From assembly GCA_945885625.1 (NCBI GenBank), contig CAMCYS010000001.1, positions 124,001 to 188,000 of the forward strand: a stretch of DNA of 64,000 nucleotides, given 5' to 3'. This document shows, piece by piece, positions 15,327-25,831 of the stretch (positions are counted from its first letter, which is position 1; each line of letters begins with the position of its first letter). The notes beneath the pieces were generated by a model. The model searched no databases. It was not told the DNA's origin and saw only the letters and a list, made by a program, of their open reading frames with translations. A program made the translations under genes and the position numbers. Source of the stretch: Bifidobacterium breve (GTDB lineage: Bacteria; Actinomycetota; Actinomycetes; Nanopelagicales; Nanopelagicaceae).

Positions 15327-16514
15327 ATGTCGCGCTCAGTTGTCATAGTTGATGCAGTTCGAACTCCATTTGGAAAAGCTGGCAGTTTGTATGCCGGCAC
15401 TCGCGCCGACGATTTAATTGTTCGCGCTATCCGTGGCTTACTAGAGCGCAATCCAAAACTTGATCCAAAGACAATCGATGATGTTGCCATTGCTGCTGCA
15501 ACCCAAAGCGGTGATCAAGGTATGAACATTGGTCGTAGTGCGGCTCTGCTATCCGGGCTACCGAATAGCGTTCCTGGTTATTCAATCGATCGTTGGTGCG
15601 CGGGTGCGCTAACTGCTGTTACAACTGTTGCTGGCTCAATTGCTATGGGCGCTTACGATGTTGCAATTGCGGGCGGAGTTGAACATATGGGTAACCACCC
15701 AATGGGCGAAGGCGTAGATCCAAATCCTCGCTACTTAGCTGAGAAAATTGTTTCAACTGATGCGCTAGCAATGGGAAATACTGCCGAGAATTTGCATGAC
15801 CGCTTCCCCACTATCACCAAGGAACGCGCTGATCGCTACGCACTGAACTCGCAATTGAAAACTGCTGCCGCTTATGAAGCAGGCATCATCCAGAAAGATT
15901 TAATTCCGACTGCTGCGCGTAATCCAGAATTGGGTTGGAGCGTTGCAACTGTTGATGAGCCACCACGTCCGGGCACAACAATGGAAGCACTTGCTGCTTT
16001 GAAAACGCCATTTCGTCCAGGCGGTCGCGTAACTCCTGGAAATGCTGCTGGTTTAAATGATGGCGCAACTGCCGCCCTCGTTATGGCTGAAGATAAGGCA
16101 ATCGAACTTGGCTTAACCATCAAAGCCCGCATGGTCACTTTCGCCTTCGCTGGCGTCGAGCCAGAAATTATGGGCTACGGACCAGTCCCTTCAACAATTA
16201 AGGCGCTAGCAAAAGCCGGACTCTCGATTGAAGATATTGGTTTATTCGAAATTAACGAAGCCTTCGCGGTTCAAGTTCTTAGCTTCCTTGAGCACTTCGG
16301 AATCGCAGATGATGACCCTCGCGTTAATCCAGTTGGAGGCGCAATTGCAGTTGGTCACCCACTTGCTTCCTCTGGCGTTCGATTAATTCTTAACTTGGCA
16401 CGTGGCTTTGAAGCCCACCCAGAGGTGCGTTATGGCATCACCACAATGTGTATTGGTTTAGGTATGGGCGGCACCATCATTTGGGAAAACCCAAACTTCA
16501 AGGGAGGTAAATAA
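15327..16514 (+). CDS. fadA: Acetyl-CoA C-acyltransferase (thiolase, FadA)
   Basis: Last step of beta-oxidation: cleaves 3-ketoacyl-CoA with CoA into acetyl-CoA and a shortened acyl-CoA. The 395-residue protein has catalytic Cys91 (DRWCAGALTAV), the NEAF motif near 311, the general-base histidine in GGAIAVGHPLASSG and the C-terminal CIGLGMGG. The ATG at 15327 is preceded by GAAGGG. FadB follows two bases after its stop, giving a two-gene trifunctional-type complex. Confidence 0.93.
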   Translation: MSRSVVIVDAVRTPFGKAGSLYAGTRADDLIVRAIRGLLERNPKLDPKTIDDVAIAAATQSGDQGMNIGRSAALLSGLPNSVPGYSIDRWCAGALTAVTTVAGSIAMGAYDVAIAGGVEHMGNHPMGEGVDPNPRYLAEKIVSTDALAMGNTAENLHDRFPTITKERADRYALNSQLKTAAAYEAGIIQKDLIPTAARNPELGWSVATVDEPPRPGTTMEALAALKTPFRPGGRVTPGNAAGLNDGATAALVMAEDKAIELGLTIKARMVTFAFAGVEPEIMGYGPVPSTIKALAKAGLSIEDIGLFEINEAFAVQVLSFLEHFGIADDDPRVNPVGGAIAVGHPLASSGVRLILNLARGFEAHPEVRYGITTMCIGLGMGGTIIWENPNFKGGK

Positions 16515-16516
16515 GA

Positions 16517-18625
16517 ATGGCTACTGAAATCATTATGCCTGAAGGTGCTCCTGAAGAAGTAATCACCAACGCTCTCGTTCGTGAAATTGATTTAACGCCA
16601 TTTGGCGCCAACGGAAAATTGGCGCTAATCACACTTGATAACGGGCATGATCACAATCGCCCGAATACCTTCGGTCCTAAATCACTTATGGCCCTGGATG
16701 CCGCTATTACCGATGCTGCAAGCCGTGACGTCGTTGCGGTAGCAATAACTGGTAAACCTTTTATCTTTGCTGCGGGTGCTGATCTATCCGCACTTTCATT
16801 TTTAACGCAGCGCGAACAATCTGTGGCCATAGGAAAGTTAGGCCACGATGTTTTCCGTCGCCTCGGAGCACTTGGAAAACCAACTTTTGCCTTCATCAAT
16901 GGTTTAGCACTTGGTGGCGGCCTTGAAGTTGGCCTGCATTGTAATTACCGTACGTTGGCTTCAACTGCGTTAACTGGATTACCTGAAGTTTTCCTTGGCT
17001 TGGTTCCAGGTTGGGGCGGTGCCACAATTTTACCTAAGTTAATTGGGCCAGAACGCGCAGTTCAAGTAATAATGTTAAACGCTCTTGCGAATAACACCAT
17101 GCTTAAATCAAAAGATGCGCTAAAGCTCGGCGTGGTTGACGCGGTTTACGAGCCAGCAGATTTCCTTGAGAAGTCTGTGCAGTTCGCAGCAGGCGTTGTA
17201 GCTGGTACTACCAAGATTGAACGTGCTGATTACAGTAACGATCCAGCTTGGGAAAGTGCTCTTGCCACTGGCAAAGCCGCCGCGCTTAAGAAATATGGCG
17301 GTGCCGAAATTGATGCGCCAAACGCCGCCCTTAAATTGATTGCTGCTGCAAAAAGTAATTCACTCGGCGAAGGTTTCGATGCTGAAGATCAAGCACTTGC
17401 TGATCTGACTATGGCCGATCCACTTCGTGCTTCGCTTTACGCTTTTAATTTAATTCAGAAGAAGCGCAAGAAAGTTGAAGGCGCGCCAAAGCCAGTGCTG
17501 GGTCGCAAAGTGGCTCGCGTAGGCGTAGTTGGGGCCGGTTTGATGGCCTCACAATTAGCCCTGCTATTACTACGTAATTTGAAGACCCCAATTGTGATGA
17601 CTGATATTGATCAAGAACGTGCCGATAAGGGTGTGGCTTGGGTTCGTAATGAGCTAGCTAAGTTAGTTGAAAAGAAGCGCATGAGCGAAGAAGCAGCTCG
17701 TCGTTTGAGCTTGCTAATTAGCGGCTCAGCAGATCAACATGTATTTGCTGGCTGTGATTTTGTGATTGAAGCAATCTTTGAAGAGCTCGCCCTTAAACAA
17801 GATCTATTTAAGAAGCTAGAGAACATTGTTTCACCAGAATGTGTTATTGCCACAAATACTTCGTCACTTTCAGTTGAAGCAATGTCTGAGGGCATGAAGA
17901 ATCCTGAGCGGGTAATTGGTTTCCACTTCTTTAATCCAGTTGCAATCATGCCGCTGCTTGAAGTTGCTCGTACCTCAAAGACTGATGATGCAACTACAGC
18001 AACAGCTGTAAATATTGGCAAGGAACTTAAGAAGACCATGGTGATTACTAAAGATGCACCTGGCTTTGTGGTTAACCGTTTGCTAACACGTTTCATGGGA
18101 GAAATTACCGACGCGATGGATGAAGGAACCCCAGCAGAGGTTGCAGATAACGCACTTCGTAGCGTTGGTTTCCCAATGTCACCATTCGAGCTGGTTGGCT
18201 TAGTTGGCCCAGGTGTTGCGCTACACGTGGCTGAGACTCTAAATAAGAATCTTGGTCCGCGTTACCGCATCTCCCCTACGATGCAGCGACTAGTAAAAGA
18301 GGGTGTTCGCACTTTCTACATCAAAGATGACAGCGGCAAGCTAGTTCCTAACCCAGCTGCAGTTGCACTCATGGAAAAGGGTGATAAACCATCTACTGGC
18401 GAAGAAGTTCGCTTGCGCGCGCTAAAGGCCTTGGCTGAGGAAGCTCGCATGATGCTTGATGAAGGCGTAGTAAGCACTCCGGCAGAAATAGATATCTGCA
18501 TGTTACTTGGTGCTGGTTGGCCAATGCTGCTCGGGGGAATTTTGCCTTACCTAGATCGCGAAGGAATTAGCGAAGCCGTCTCGGGTCAGCGTTTTCATCC
18601 AGCGGGCGTTGCATCTCTGTCCTAG
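16517..18625 (+). CDS. fadB: Fatty-acid oxidation complex alpha subunit (hydratase and 3-hydroxyacyl-CoA dehydrogenase)
   Basis: A 702-residue two-domain protein. The N-terminal crotonase domain (residues 20-250) hydrates enoyl-CoA, with oxyanion-hole glycines in AAGADLS and [15 protein letters not shown]. The dehydrogenase part begins at about 330 with a Rossmann fold ([14 protein letters not shown]) and includes HFFNPV and [11 protein letters not shown], then the C-terminal domain. GGAGG-type ribosome-binding site. Its last 59 bases overlap the 3' end of the convergent dxs gene, which is unusually long for such an overlap. Confidence 0.93.
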   Translation: MATEIIMPEGAPEEVITNALVREIDLTPFGANGKLALITLDNGHDHNRPNTFGPKSLMALDAAITDAASRDVVAVAITGKPFIFAAGADLSALSFLTQREQSVAIGKLGHDVFRRLGALGKPTFAFINGLALGGGLEVGLHCNYRTLASTALTGLPEVFLGLVPGWGGATILPKLIGPERAVQVIMLNALANNTMLKSKDALKLGVVDAVYEPADFLEKSVQFAAGVVAGTTKIERADYSNDPAWESALATGKAAALKKYGGAEIDAPNAALKLIAAAKSNSLGEGFDAEDQALADLTMADPLRASLYAFNLIQKKRKKVEGAPKPVLGRKVARVGVVGAGLMASQLALLLLRNLKTPIVMTDIDQERADKGVAWVRNELAKLVEKKRMSEEAARRLSLLISGSADQHVFAGCDFVIEAIFEELALKQDLFKKLENIVSPECVIATNTSSLSVEAMSEGMKNPERVIGFHFFNPVAIMPLLEVARTSKTDDATTATAVNIGKELKKTMVITKDAPGFVVNRLLTRFMGEITDAMDEGTPAEVADNALRSVGFPMSPFELVGLVGPGVALHVAETLNKNLGPRYRISPTMQRLVKEGVRTFYIKDDSGKLVPNPAAVALMEKGDKPSTGEEVRLRALKALAEEARMMLDEGVVSTPAEIDICMLLGAGWPMLLGGILPYLDREGISEAVSGQRFHPAGVASLS

Positions 18626-20522
18626 CTACTTCTGGCATAGGCGTTAGGAAGCCATCTTTAAGCGAAGCGCTCCATTCGACAATGCTTAAAGAGATCTGTT
18701 GAGCAGTTATGCCTAACTCGCTCAAGATTTGTCCGCGCTTAGCATGTTCTAAAAAGGTTAATGGCGCACCAATTGAATGAATTGGTACTTGCAGGCCAGC
18801 ATCGCGGAACATTTCGCTAATGGTGCTAGCTATTCCACCATGGCGAATTCCATCTTCTAGTACAACCACACTCTTGTAGCGAGTTGCCATGGTTACTAAT
18901 GATTGTGGCAACGGCTTAACCCAACGTGGATCAATTACAGTTACGCCGACTCCTTCGCGGTAAGCCTGTGAGGCAGCTTCAACTGCCATTGCTGCCATTG
19001 CGCCAACGCTAACCAAAAGCACATCGGCGCTCTCGCCGCGATAAAGCACATCAATACCGTCCCGACGCTCAAATGCTGGAATGTCAGCAATCACTTCACC
19101 CTTTGGAAATCGCAACATTGATGGCGCATCAGTAATCTGAATTGATTCAGCTAATACTTCGCGTAATCGAGCACCATCGCGCGGGGCTGCAACATGCATC
19201 GTTGGAATAATTCCGGTTAGAGCGAGATCCCAAATACCATTGTGTGAAGCGCCATCATCGCCAGTTATGCCAGCTCGATCTAGAACGAAAGTAACCCCAG
19301 CCTTATGCAGCGCAACATCTAATAAAACTTGATCGAATGCACGATTTAGAAATGTTGAGTACACCGCAACTACTGGGTGCATGCCGGCAAAAGCTAGGCC
19401 AGCTGCACTAGTTACTGCATGCTGTTCGGCGATACCTACGTCAATGGTGCGATCTGGAAACTTATCAGCAAACTTATCTAGGCCAGTTGGCCCCAGCATC
19501 GCAGCAGTTATGGCAACTAAATCTTTATGTGCCTCGCCTTGTTTAACTAACTCATCGGCAAAGACGCTAGTCCAGGTAGTGACACCTTTTGCCAGCGGTA
19601 ATCCAGTTTCTGGGTCGACGATGCCCACGGCATGAAACTTCTCAGCCTCATCTTCAAGAGCGGGAGCGTAACCACGACCCTTCTCAGTAATTGCATGGAG
19701 AATTACAGGCGCACCAAAAGCCTTAGCCCTTAACAGTGCCTTTTCCATAGCTGCAATATCGTGGCCATCAACTGGCCCCATGTATTTAAGACCCAAATCT
19801 TCAAACATTCCTTGTGGCGCAATAATGTCTTTGATGCCTTTTTTCATACCATGCAAAGTGTCATAAATTGGCCCACCAACTACTGGCGTACGCTGCAGCA
19901 CATCTTTGCCCCAGTCGAGGAATTTCTCATAGCCACGAGTGACTCGCAAAGTTGAAAGATAAGTTGCCATGCCACCGATAGTTGGTGAGTAACTGCGTTC
20001 ATTATCGTTAACCACAATTACTAAATTACGAGACTCAGCAGTTGCAATGTTATTTAACGCTTCCCACGACATGCCACCAGTTAGCGCGCCATCGCCGACG
20101 ACTACAACAACATGGCGATCGTTTTGGCCAGTTAGCGAGAAGCCACGGGAAATTCCATCGCCCCAGGAAAGCGCAGTTGAAGCATGTGAGTTTTCAATAA
20201 CATCATGTTCGCTCTCGGCGCGACTTGGGTAACCTGATAGTCCGCTCTTTTGACGCAAGCGATCAAAACCCTCGCTGCGGCCAGTTAAAATCTTATGCAC
20301 ATAACTTTGATGGCCAGTATCAAATAAAACTACATCTTTCGGCGAATCAAAAGTGCGATGGATGGCAATTGTTAGCTCAACTACCCCGAGGTTTGGCCCT
20401 AAGTGCCCACCAGTCTTAGTGACCTTATCAATTAAGAAGGTGCGAATCTCAGCTGCCAAGGCGCTCAATTCGGCAGGCGAGAGGGCAGCTAAATCTTTGG
20501 GAGATTTAATCTGCTCAATCAT
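18567..20522 (-). CDS. dxs: 1-deoxy-D-xylulose-5-phosphate synthase
   Basis: First step of the MEP isoprenoid pathway: condenses pyruvate and glyceraldehyde-3-phosphate using thiamine diphosphate. The protein is 651 residues long. The TPP site is visible as [17 protein letters not shown] near residue 145 (GDG...NN), and the transketolase-type pyrimidine domain [15 protein letters not shown] lies near 360. RWVKPLP falls in the C-terminal domain. The ATG start has a leaderless-type promoter. The C-terminus extends 59 bp into fadB on the other strand. TPP itself needs ThiL, encoded at 51.2 kb. Confidence 0.94.
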   Translation of the reverse strand: MIEQIKSPKDLAALSPAELSALAAEIRTFLIDKVTKTGGHLGPNLGVVELTIAIHRTFDSPKDVVLFDTGHQSYVHKILTGRSEGFDRLRQKSGLSGYPSRAESEHDVIENSHASTALSWGDGISRGFSLTGQNDRHVVVVVGDGALTGGMSWEALNNIATAESRNLVIVVNDNERSYSPTIGGMATYLSTLRVTRGYEKFLDWGKDVLQRTPVVGGPIYDTLHGMKKGIKDIIAPQGMFEDLGLKYMGPVDGHDIAAMEKALLRAKAFGAPVILHAITEKGRGYAPALEDEAEKFHAVGIVDPETGLPLAKGVTTWTSVFADELVKQGEAHKDLVAITAAMLGPTGLDKFADKFPDRTIDVGIAEQHAVTSAAGLAFAGMHPVVAVYSTFLNRAFDQVLLDVALHKAGVTFVLDRAGITGDDGASHNGIWDLALTGIIPTMHVAAPRDGARLREVLAESIQITDAPSMLRFPKGEVIADIPAFERRDGIDVLYRGESADVLLVSVGAMAAMAVEAASQAYREGVGVTVIDPRWVKPLPQSLVTMATRYKSVVVLEDGIRHGGIASTISEMFRDAGLQVPIHSIGAPLTFLEHAKRGQILSELGITAQQISLSIVEWSASLKDGFLTPMPEVARTEMQRPLDENADPRRLR

Positions 20523-20528
20523 GGCTAC

Positions 20529-20534
20529 AGTCTA
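20529..20534 (-). promoter_or_regulatory. -10 element of a leaderless promoter for dxs
   Basis: TAGACT on the minus strand ends six bases before the ATG at 20522. There is no ribosome-binding site. Confidence 0.6.
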
Positions 20535-20568
20535 AGGTTTCCAAGCTCAATTGTCCTGCGATTGACTA

Positions 20569-23229
20569 CTAGCTCGCTAGTAATGAACGCAGTACATATT
20601 GCATGATGCCGCCGTGTCGGTAGTAATCAGCTTCACCTGGCGTATCGATACGCAATTTAGCCTGGAAGGTTTTATCGCCCGCCTTAACGGTTAACTCCTT
20701 CGGTGATGGGCCGCTATTTAACGCATCGATTCCAGTAATTTCAAAAGTTTCCTCGCCAGTTAAACCAAGAGTTGCGGCAGTTTGACCGTCAAGGAATTGC
20801 AATGGAAGAACGCCCATACCGATTAAGTTCGAACGGTGAATACGTTCAAATGATTCAGCGATAACTGCGCGAACCCCAAGAAGCGCTGTGCCTTTTGCCG
20901 CCCAGTCACGTGATGAACCAGAGCCATACTCTTTACCAGCCAGAATAACTAACGGAATGCCAGCTGCTTGATAGGCCATCGAAGCATCGTAAATTGTTGA
21001 TTGCACGCCGCCATCGAGGAAGTTGCGAGTGAATCCACCTTCGACGCCATCGAGCAACATATTCTTTAAACGAATGTTGGCAAAGGTTCCGCGAATCATT
21101 ACTTCGTGATTACCACGGCGAGAACCATACGAGTTAAAATCAACTCGTTCGATTCCGTGCTCAGCTAAATATTTTCCAGCTGGTGAATCAGCTTTGATAT
21201 TTCCTGCTGGAGAAATGTGATCAGTAGTAACGGAGTCACCCAAGATCGCCATAACTCGAGCGCCAGAGATATTAGTTACTGGTTTTGGTTGCGCTGGCAT
21301 GCCATCGAAATATGGTGCCTTGCGGACATAAGTTGAATTTATATCCCATTCAAAGGTCTTTCCAGTTGGCGTGGCCAGGGACTTCCAGCGATGATCGCCT
21401 TCAAAGACACTGGCGTAATCCTTCTTAAACATCTCAGATGAAATAGAAGCTTCGACAACAGCGGCGATCTCTTCTTGAGATGGCCAGATATCACGTAAGA
21501 AAACATCGTTACCGGCTTGATCTTTGCCTAGCGAATCCTTCTCGAAATCATGATTCATGGTTCCTGCGATGGCGTAGGCAACTACTAACGGAGGTGAAGC
21601 TAAGTAGTTCATCTTCACATCAGGGCTAATGCGACCTTCAAAGTTTCGGTTTCCAGAGAGCACGGCGGTAACGGCTAGATCGTGCTCGTTAACTGCTTTA
21701 CTGATTTCAACTGGAAGCGGCCCAGAGTTACCGATACAGGTTACGCAGCCATAACCAACTAGATGGAAACCTAGATCTTCCATGTATTTGGTAAGGCCAG
21801 CTTTGTCATAGTAATCAGTTACTACCTTTGAGCCTGGTGCTAACGTGGTTTTAACCCATGGCTTTGACTTCAAGCCTTTCTCCACTGCCTTCTTAGCTAA
21901 CAATGCTGCACCAATCATGACCGATGGATTAGAAGTGTTAGTACAAGAGGTAATTGAAGCGATCACGACATCGCCATTTGTAATCTTGGTATCTGTTGCA
22001 CCAACTTTGACTGCTATCGGGTTCGTACTTGTTTTATCACTTAAATAGCCCGGTAGTGCCTTAGCAAGTGCTGCCTTTGAATCACTTAGGGCAATGCGAT
22101 CTTGTGGGCGCTTCGGGCCAGCAATCGAAGGCACGACAGTAGATAGATCTAACTCGATATGTTCAGAGAATCGAGGAGCCGCAGATGGGTCATGCCACAA
22201 ACCTTGCTTCTTCGCATAACTTTCAACCAAAGCGATTTGATCATCACTACGACCAGTGAGGCGCAAGTATTTTAAAGTCTCATCATCGATTGGGAAGATC
22301 GCAACTGTTGAACCATATTCTGGACTCATATTGCCGATAGTCGCGCGGTTAGCCATTGGTACTGCGACAACGCCTGGACCATAGAACTCAACAAACTTTC
22401 CTACTACCCCATGCTTACGCAAGATTTCGGTAATGGTTAGCGCTAAGTCTGTGGCTGTTGTACCAACTGGCAGCGAACCATTTAATTTAAATCCGACTAC
22501 GCGTGGAATCAACATTGAAACTGGTTGGCCCAAGAGCGCTGCTTCGGCTTCGATTCCGCCAACGCCCCAACCTAGAACACCTAAACCATTAACCATGGTT
22601 GTGTGAGAGTCAGTACCAACTACCGTATCTGGATAGGCACGAAGTACGCCCTCAACTTTGCGAGTCATTACTACGCGAGCTAGGAATTCAATATTTACTT
22701 GGTGCACAATTCCAGTTCCAGGTGGCACAACTTTAAACTCGTCAAAAGCGCCTTGGCCCCAACGCAAGAAACGATAACGCTCTTGGTTGCGTTGGTATTC
22801 AATGTCAGTATTCTGGGTAAAGGAATCTTTAGTTCCAAATAAATCAGCAATTACCGAGTGGTCAATAACTAACTCAGCGGGTGCCAGTGGATTTACTTTT
22901 GCTGGGTCGCCACCTAATTCGACGATCGCTTCGCGCATTGTTGCTAAGTCCACAATGCACGGAACGCCAGTGAAGTCCTGCATTACAACGCGGGCTGGCG
23001 TGAATTGAATTTCAGTATCTGGCTCAACCGCAGGATCCCAGTTGGCTAATGACTTAATCTGTTCAGCTGTGATATTTGCGCCATCTTCAGTGCGCAGCAA
23101 GTTTTCGAGCAATACCTTTAAGCTAAATGGCAGCGATGCTGCTTCAGGTAACTTCGTAATGTCGAAGATCTGATAGCTCTGGCCGGCTACTTCGAGTGAA
23201 GTCTGGGCCTGGAAGGAATTCTTGCTCAC
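20569..23229 (-). CDS. acnA: Aconitate hydratase A
   Basis: TCA-cycle enzyme that interconverts citrate and isocitrate with a [4Fe-4S] cluster. At 886 residues it is normal for AcnA/IRP type. The cluster cysteines are in [13 protein letters not shown] and [15 protein letters not shown], and the swivel domain has [12 protein letters not shown] near residue 770. The GTG start at 23229 follows an AGGAGG ribosome-binding site, and a 26-bp palindrome begins 14 bp further up. It follows the TRAM methyltransferase gene on the same strand, with a 41-bp gap, but probably has its own control. Confidence 0.95.
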   Translation of the reverse strand: MSKNSFQAQTSLEVAGQSYQIFDITKLPEAASLPFSLKVLLENLLRTEDGANITAEQIKSLANWDPAVEPDTEIQFTPARVVMQDFTGVPCIVDLATMREAIVELGGDPAKVNPLAPAELVIDHSVIADLFGTKDSFTQNTDIEYQRNQERYRFLRWGQGAFDEFKVVPPGTGIVHQVNIEFLARVVMTRKVEGVLRAYPDTVVGTDSHTTMVNGLGVLGWGVGGIEAEAALLGQPVSMLIPRVVGFKLNGSLPVGTTATDLALTITEILRKHGVVGKFVEFYGPGVVAVPMANRATIGNMSPEYGSTVAIFPIDDETLKYLRLTGRSDDQIALVESYAKKQGLWHDPSAAPRFSEHIELDLSTVVPSIAGPKRPQDRIALSDSKAALAKALPGYLSDKTSTNPIAVKVGATDTKITNGDVVIASITSCTNTSNPSVMIGAALLAKKAVEKGLKSKPWVKTTLAPGSKVVTDYYDKAGLTKYMEDLGFHLVGYGCVTCIGNSGPLPVEISKAVNEHDLAVTAVLSGNRNFEGRISPDVKMNYLASPPLVVAYAIAGTMNHDFEKDSLGKDQAGNDVFLRDIWPSQEEIAAVVEASISSEMFKKDYASVFEGDHRWKSLATPTGKTFEWDINSTYVRKAPYFDGMPAQPKPVTNISGARVMAILGDSVTTDHISPAGNIKADSPAGKYLAEHGIERVDFNSYGSRRGNHEVMIRGTFANIRLKNMLLDGVEGGFTRNFLDGGVQSTIYDASMAYQAAGIPLVILAGKEYGSGSSRDWAAKGTALLGVRAVIAESFERIHRSNLIGMGVLPLQFLDGQTAATLGLTGEETFEITGIDALNSGPSPKELTVKAGDKTFQAKLRIDTPGEADYYRHGGIMQYVLRSLLAS

Positions 23230-23243
23230 TTGCGCCTCCTAAA

Positions 23244-23269
23244 AAAGTATCTTGATGTCGAGATACTTT
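23244..23269. promoter_or_regulatory. 26-bp near-perfect palindrome between the methyltransferase gene and acnA
   Basis: Arms AAAGTATCTTGA (23244-23255) and TCGAGATACTTT (23258-23269) are inverted repeats with one mismatch, separated by TG. It lies between the methyltransferase stop (23271) and the acnA ribosome-binding site. On the minus strand the second arm runs into TTTTTT, so it might also act as a terminator hairpin. The symmetry and short spacer favour an operator for an acnA regulator. Confidence 0.6.
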
Positions 23270-23270
23270 C

Positions 23271-24473
23271 CTAATCTATCGCAGAGCGGGTAAACAACGC
23301 AACCATCTCGATGTGGTGAGTCATTGGAAATAAATCAAATGCGCGCACTTTAGTTAATTTCCAACCAAGATCGTTAGCAAAAGCACAGTCGCGTGCCAGC
23401 GCTGCTGGGTCGCACGCAACATAAACAATTCGCTTTGGATCTAGCGCCGAGATCTGCTGCAGAACTAATTGTCCGGCACCATCTCGGGGTGGATCAAGAA
23501 TTACTACATCGGCAGATCCAATTCTGGGCATTATTTTTGCCACATCACCAAGATAAATATTTACATTCGGAACATTTTCAAAATTGATTTTCGCATCGCC
23601 AACTGCACTCGAGCTAGCTTCAACTAAATGAACTCGACCAGTTTCACCTACTGCCGATAAAGCTGCTGCAGTAAATAAACCAACCCCCCCATAGAGATCT
23701 AATACTTGATCACCACTTTGTAATTCGGCATACTGCATAACAGCTTCCGTCAACACAGCAGGGGCTGATTTATGGCTCTGCCAAAACGATGAGTGGCTTA
23801 CCTGGAATTTATTCTCACCCACTGATTCGATCAGTTTTTTCGGGCCTTCGAAAACTTCGCTACCTGCAACTATTCGATCACCAGATTTATTGGTACTAAT
23901 TTCCAACTTTGTATTTGGTTGCCACGTGCGCGATGTAATCTCGCTTAACTTTAATTCCGGCACACAAGTTATACAGTTATCGATTTGAATTGAATTATGG
24001 CTACGTGACCCAAAGAAGCCCGCTTTGCCAGAACCATCGATATTTAGAATTGCTCGAGTTCGCCAATACAGCGGATCAGAAACTTCTTCGACGACTACCT
24101 TTAAATCCATTTTTGCTATCCGAGCGAATTGCTCGGTAATTACCTCGCTCTTTAATTCACGTTGACGCGCAATTGCAATATGTTGGAAATCGCACCCACC
24201 ACAACCGAGTCGATGAGCGTAACTACAAGGGGCTTTAACTCGATCGGGCGAGGGTTCAATTACCTCTAGAACATCGCCACGATTAAATGACTTGCCGGTG
24301 CTAGTGACTTCAATAATTACCTGCTCGCCTGGAATTCCGTGGCGAACGAAGAAGACTGCGCCCTCATGTCGAGCGATGAAATGGCCACCATGAGCCACTT
24401 TCTCAATTGTGGCAGTGAACTTTTCACCCACTCTAAACGCTCTCTTTTTTGGCTCAGTGCGCTCAGTTTCCAT
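23271..24473 (-). CDS. TRAM-domain class I RNA m5U methyltransferase (RumA/TrmA-like)
   Basis: Methylates uridine C5 in rRNA or tRNA using SAM. The 400-residue protein starts with a TRAM RNA-binding domain (residues 15-75). A cysteine cluster for an iron-sulfur centre (CSYAHRLGCGGC) follows near 80. The SAM-binding LDLYGGVGLFT lies near 260, VILDPPRDG near 325, and the catalytic cysteine is in YVACDPAALARD near 355. Shorter than E. coli RlmD, as usual in actinobacteria. It is the last surviving gene of the usual methyltransferase-permease-ceoBC cluster on this side, divergent from ceoB. Confidence 0.85.
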   Translation of the reverse strand: METERTEPKKRAFRVGEKFTATIEKVAHGGHFIARHEGAVFFVRHGIPGEQVIIEVTSTGKSFNRGDVLEVIEPSPDRVKAPCSYAHRLGCGGCDFQHIAIARQRELKSEVITEQFARIAKMDLKVVVEEVSDPLYWRTRAILNIDGSGKAGFFGSRSHNSIQIDNCITCVPELKLSEITSRTWQPNTKLEISTNKSGDRIVAGSEVFEGPKKLIESVGENKFQVSHSSFWQSHKSAPAVLTEAVMQYAELQSGDQVLDLYGGVGLFTAAALSAVGETGRVHLVEASSSAVGDAKINFENVPNVNIYLGDVAKIMPRIGSADVVILDPPRDGAGQLVLQQISALDPKRIVYVACDPAALARDCAFANDLGWKLTKVRAFDLFPMTHHIEMVALFTRSAID

Positions 24474-24494
24474 AATTGATAAGCCTAAGGGTGA

Positions 24495-24500
24495 TAGGTT
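24495..24500 (+). promoter_or_regulatory. Candidate -10 element of the first TrkA-type gene
   Basis: TAGGTT ends seven bases before the GTG at 24508. No Shine-Dalgarno is present, so a near-leaderless start is likely. Confidence 0.45.
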
Positions 24501-24507
24501 GATCCTT

Positions 24508-25170
24508 GTGCATGTAGTAATTATGGGTTGCGGTCGAGTCGGATCTTCCTTAGCAGCCGAACTTGAGGCCGCTGGCCATTCTGTTGCAATAATTGATCAA
24601 TCTCGCGAGGCTTTTCGCAGACTGGGCCCTGACTTTAAGGGTCGTACCGTCACCGGCGTTGGTTTTGATCGCGACACTTTGGTTGAAGCTGGAATTGAAA
24701 CCGCGTCCGCTTTCGCCGCAGTAAGTAATGGCGACAACTCAAACATTATTGCCGCTCGGGTAGCTCGCGAAGTTTTCGGAGTTTCCAATGTGGTTGCTCG
24801 AATCTACGATTCTGGTCGCGCTGAAATTTACCAACGTCTAGGAATTCCAACAGTTGCCACCGTACTTTGGGCAACAGACCAGATATCTCGTCGCTTAATG
24901 CCCGAAGGAACTCGTTCGGAATGGCGCGATGCAACTGGCACCATTAGTTTGAGTGAGGTGCATCCAGCTGCTGATTGGTATGGCGCACCTGTTCTACATA
25001 TTGAAAACGCCACGCCTGCTCGAGTTGCTTTCATTACTCGCTTAGGCGAAGGCTTGATTCCTGATGAGCACACAGTTCTGCAAGAAGGCGATTTAGTTCA
25101 TGTAATTGTCGAAGAAGGCAAACTCGCAGCCGTCGAAGCTGCTCTGGCTAAATCCCCCGAGGAGTCATAA
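24508..25170 (+). CDS. TrkA-type NAD-binding regulator of ion transport (first of pair, CeoB-like)
   Basis: A 220-residue protein: Rossmann RCK N-terminal domain (IMGCGRVGSSLAAELEAAGHSVAIID, residues 5-30) and a TrkA-C-like domain at about 140-215. In actinobacteria this pair gates potassium or amino-acid transporters. I chose the GTG at 24508 because the RCK fold starts immediately after it. The longer ATG reading from 24409 runs antisense to the methyltransferase gene. The next gene starts after one base. The permease gene usually found beside this pair is absent. Confidence 0.82.
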   Translation: MHVVIMGCGRVGSSLAAELEAAGHSVAIIDQSREAFRRLGPDFKGRTVTGVGFDRDTLVEAGIETASAFAAVSNGDNSNIIAARVAREVFGVSNVVARIYDSGRAEIYQRLGIPTVATVLWATDQISRRLMPEGTRSEWRDATGTISLSEVHPAADWYGAPVLHIENATPARVAFITRLGEGLIPDEHTVLQEGDLVHVIVEEGKLAAVEAALAKSPEES

Positions 25171-25171
25171 C

Positions 25172-25831
25172 GTGAGAATCGCAATCGCCGGAGCCGGCAA
25201 TGTGGGACGCGCTATTGCGCGAGAACTCCTTGATAATGGCCACCAAGTACTTTTGATTGATCGTGATCCAAAGTCACTCAAGATGGATAGCGTGCCAGAT
25301 GCCGAATGGCTACTAGCCGATGCCTGTGAAATTACCTCTCTTGATAAAGCAAAATTAGATACCTGCCAAGTATTGGTTGCAGCAACTGGTGATGACAAAG
25401 TTAATTTAGTAGCTTCCCTATTGGGCAAGACTGAATATGGTGTGCCTCGCGTAGTTGCTCGTATTAATCACCCAAAGAATGAATGGATGTTTGACTCATC
25501 TTGGGGTGTAGATGTCGCCGTGTCGACACCAAGAATTATCTCAGCTCTAGTTGAAGAAGCCGTAACTGTTGGCGATGTAGTTCGCTTATTCTCGTTCCGA
25601 CAAGGTCAAGCTAGTTTGGTTGAGTTAACACTTCCTGATAACTCATCTTGTTTAGGTCTGACTGTTGAAGAAATTGCTTTGCCCGAGAATTCAGCGCTGG
25701 CTGCAATTGTTCGCGATGGTCGAGTTATTACTCCAAAGCTACATGAAGTATTTACTGCTGGAGATGAACTGCTATTTGTCGCAACAGCTGAAGCAGAAGA
25801 CTTGCTCAAGCAATGTTTTATCGCTAACTAA
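25172..25831 (+). CDS. TrkA-type NAD-binding regulator of ion transport (second of pair, CeoC-like)
   Basis: A 219-residue paralogue of the preceding gene, with an RCK Rossmann fold (IAIAGAGNVGRAIARELLDNGHQVLLID, residues 3-31), acidic NAD-binding Asp after strand 2, and a C-terminal TrkA-C domain (GDELLFVATAEAEDLL). GTG at 25172 follows GAGGAG. The pair likely assembles as a hetero-octameric ring on an ion channel, by family knowledge. The stop overlaps the convergent DUF3159 gene by four bases. Confidence 0.82.
   Translation: MRIAIAGAGNVGRAIARELLDNGHQVLLIDRDPKSLKMDSVPDAEWLLADACEITSLDKAKLDTCQVLVAATGDDKVNLVASLLGKTEYGVPRVVARINHPKNEWMFDSSWGVDVAVSTPRIISALVEEAVTVGDVVRLFSFRQGQASLVELTLPDNSSCLGLTVEEIALPENSALAAIVRDGRVITPKLHEVFTAGDELLFVATAEAEDLLKQCFIAN

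Noticed and set aside
23244-23269. Palindrome called firmly as a terminator
   Set aside because: The T-run follows on the minus strand, but the 2-bp spacer and position against the acnA ribosome-binding site favour an operator; left undecided.
24409-24507. Longer start for the first TrkA-type gene
   Set aside because: The extension is antisense to the methyltransferase start and lacks any RCK-fold similarity.
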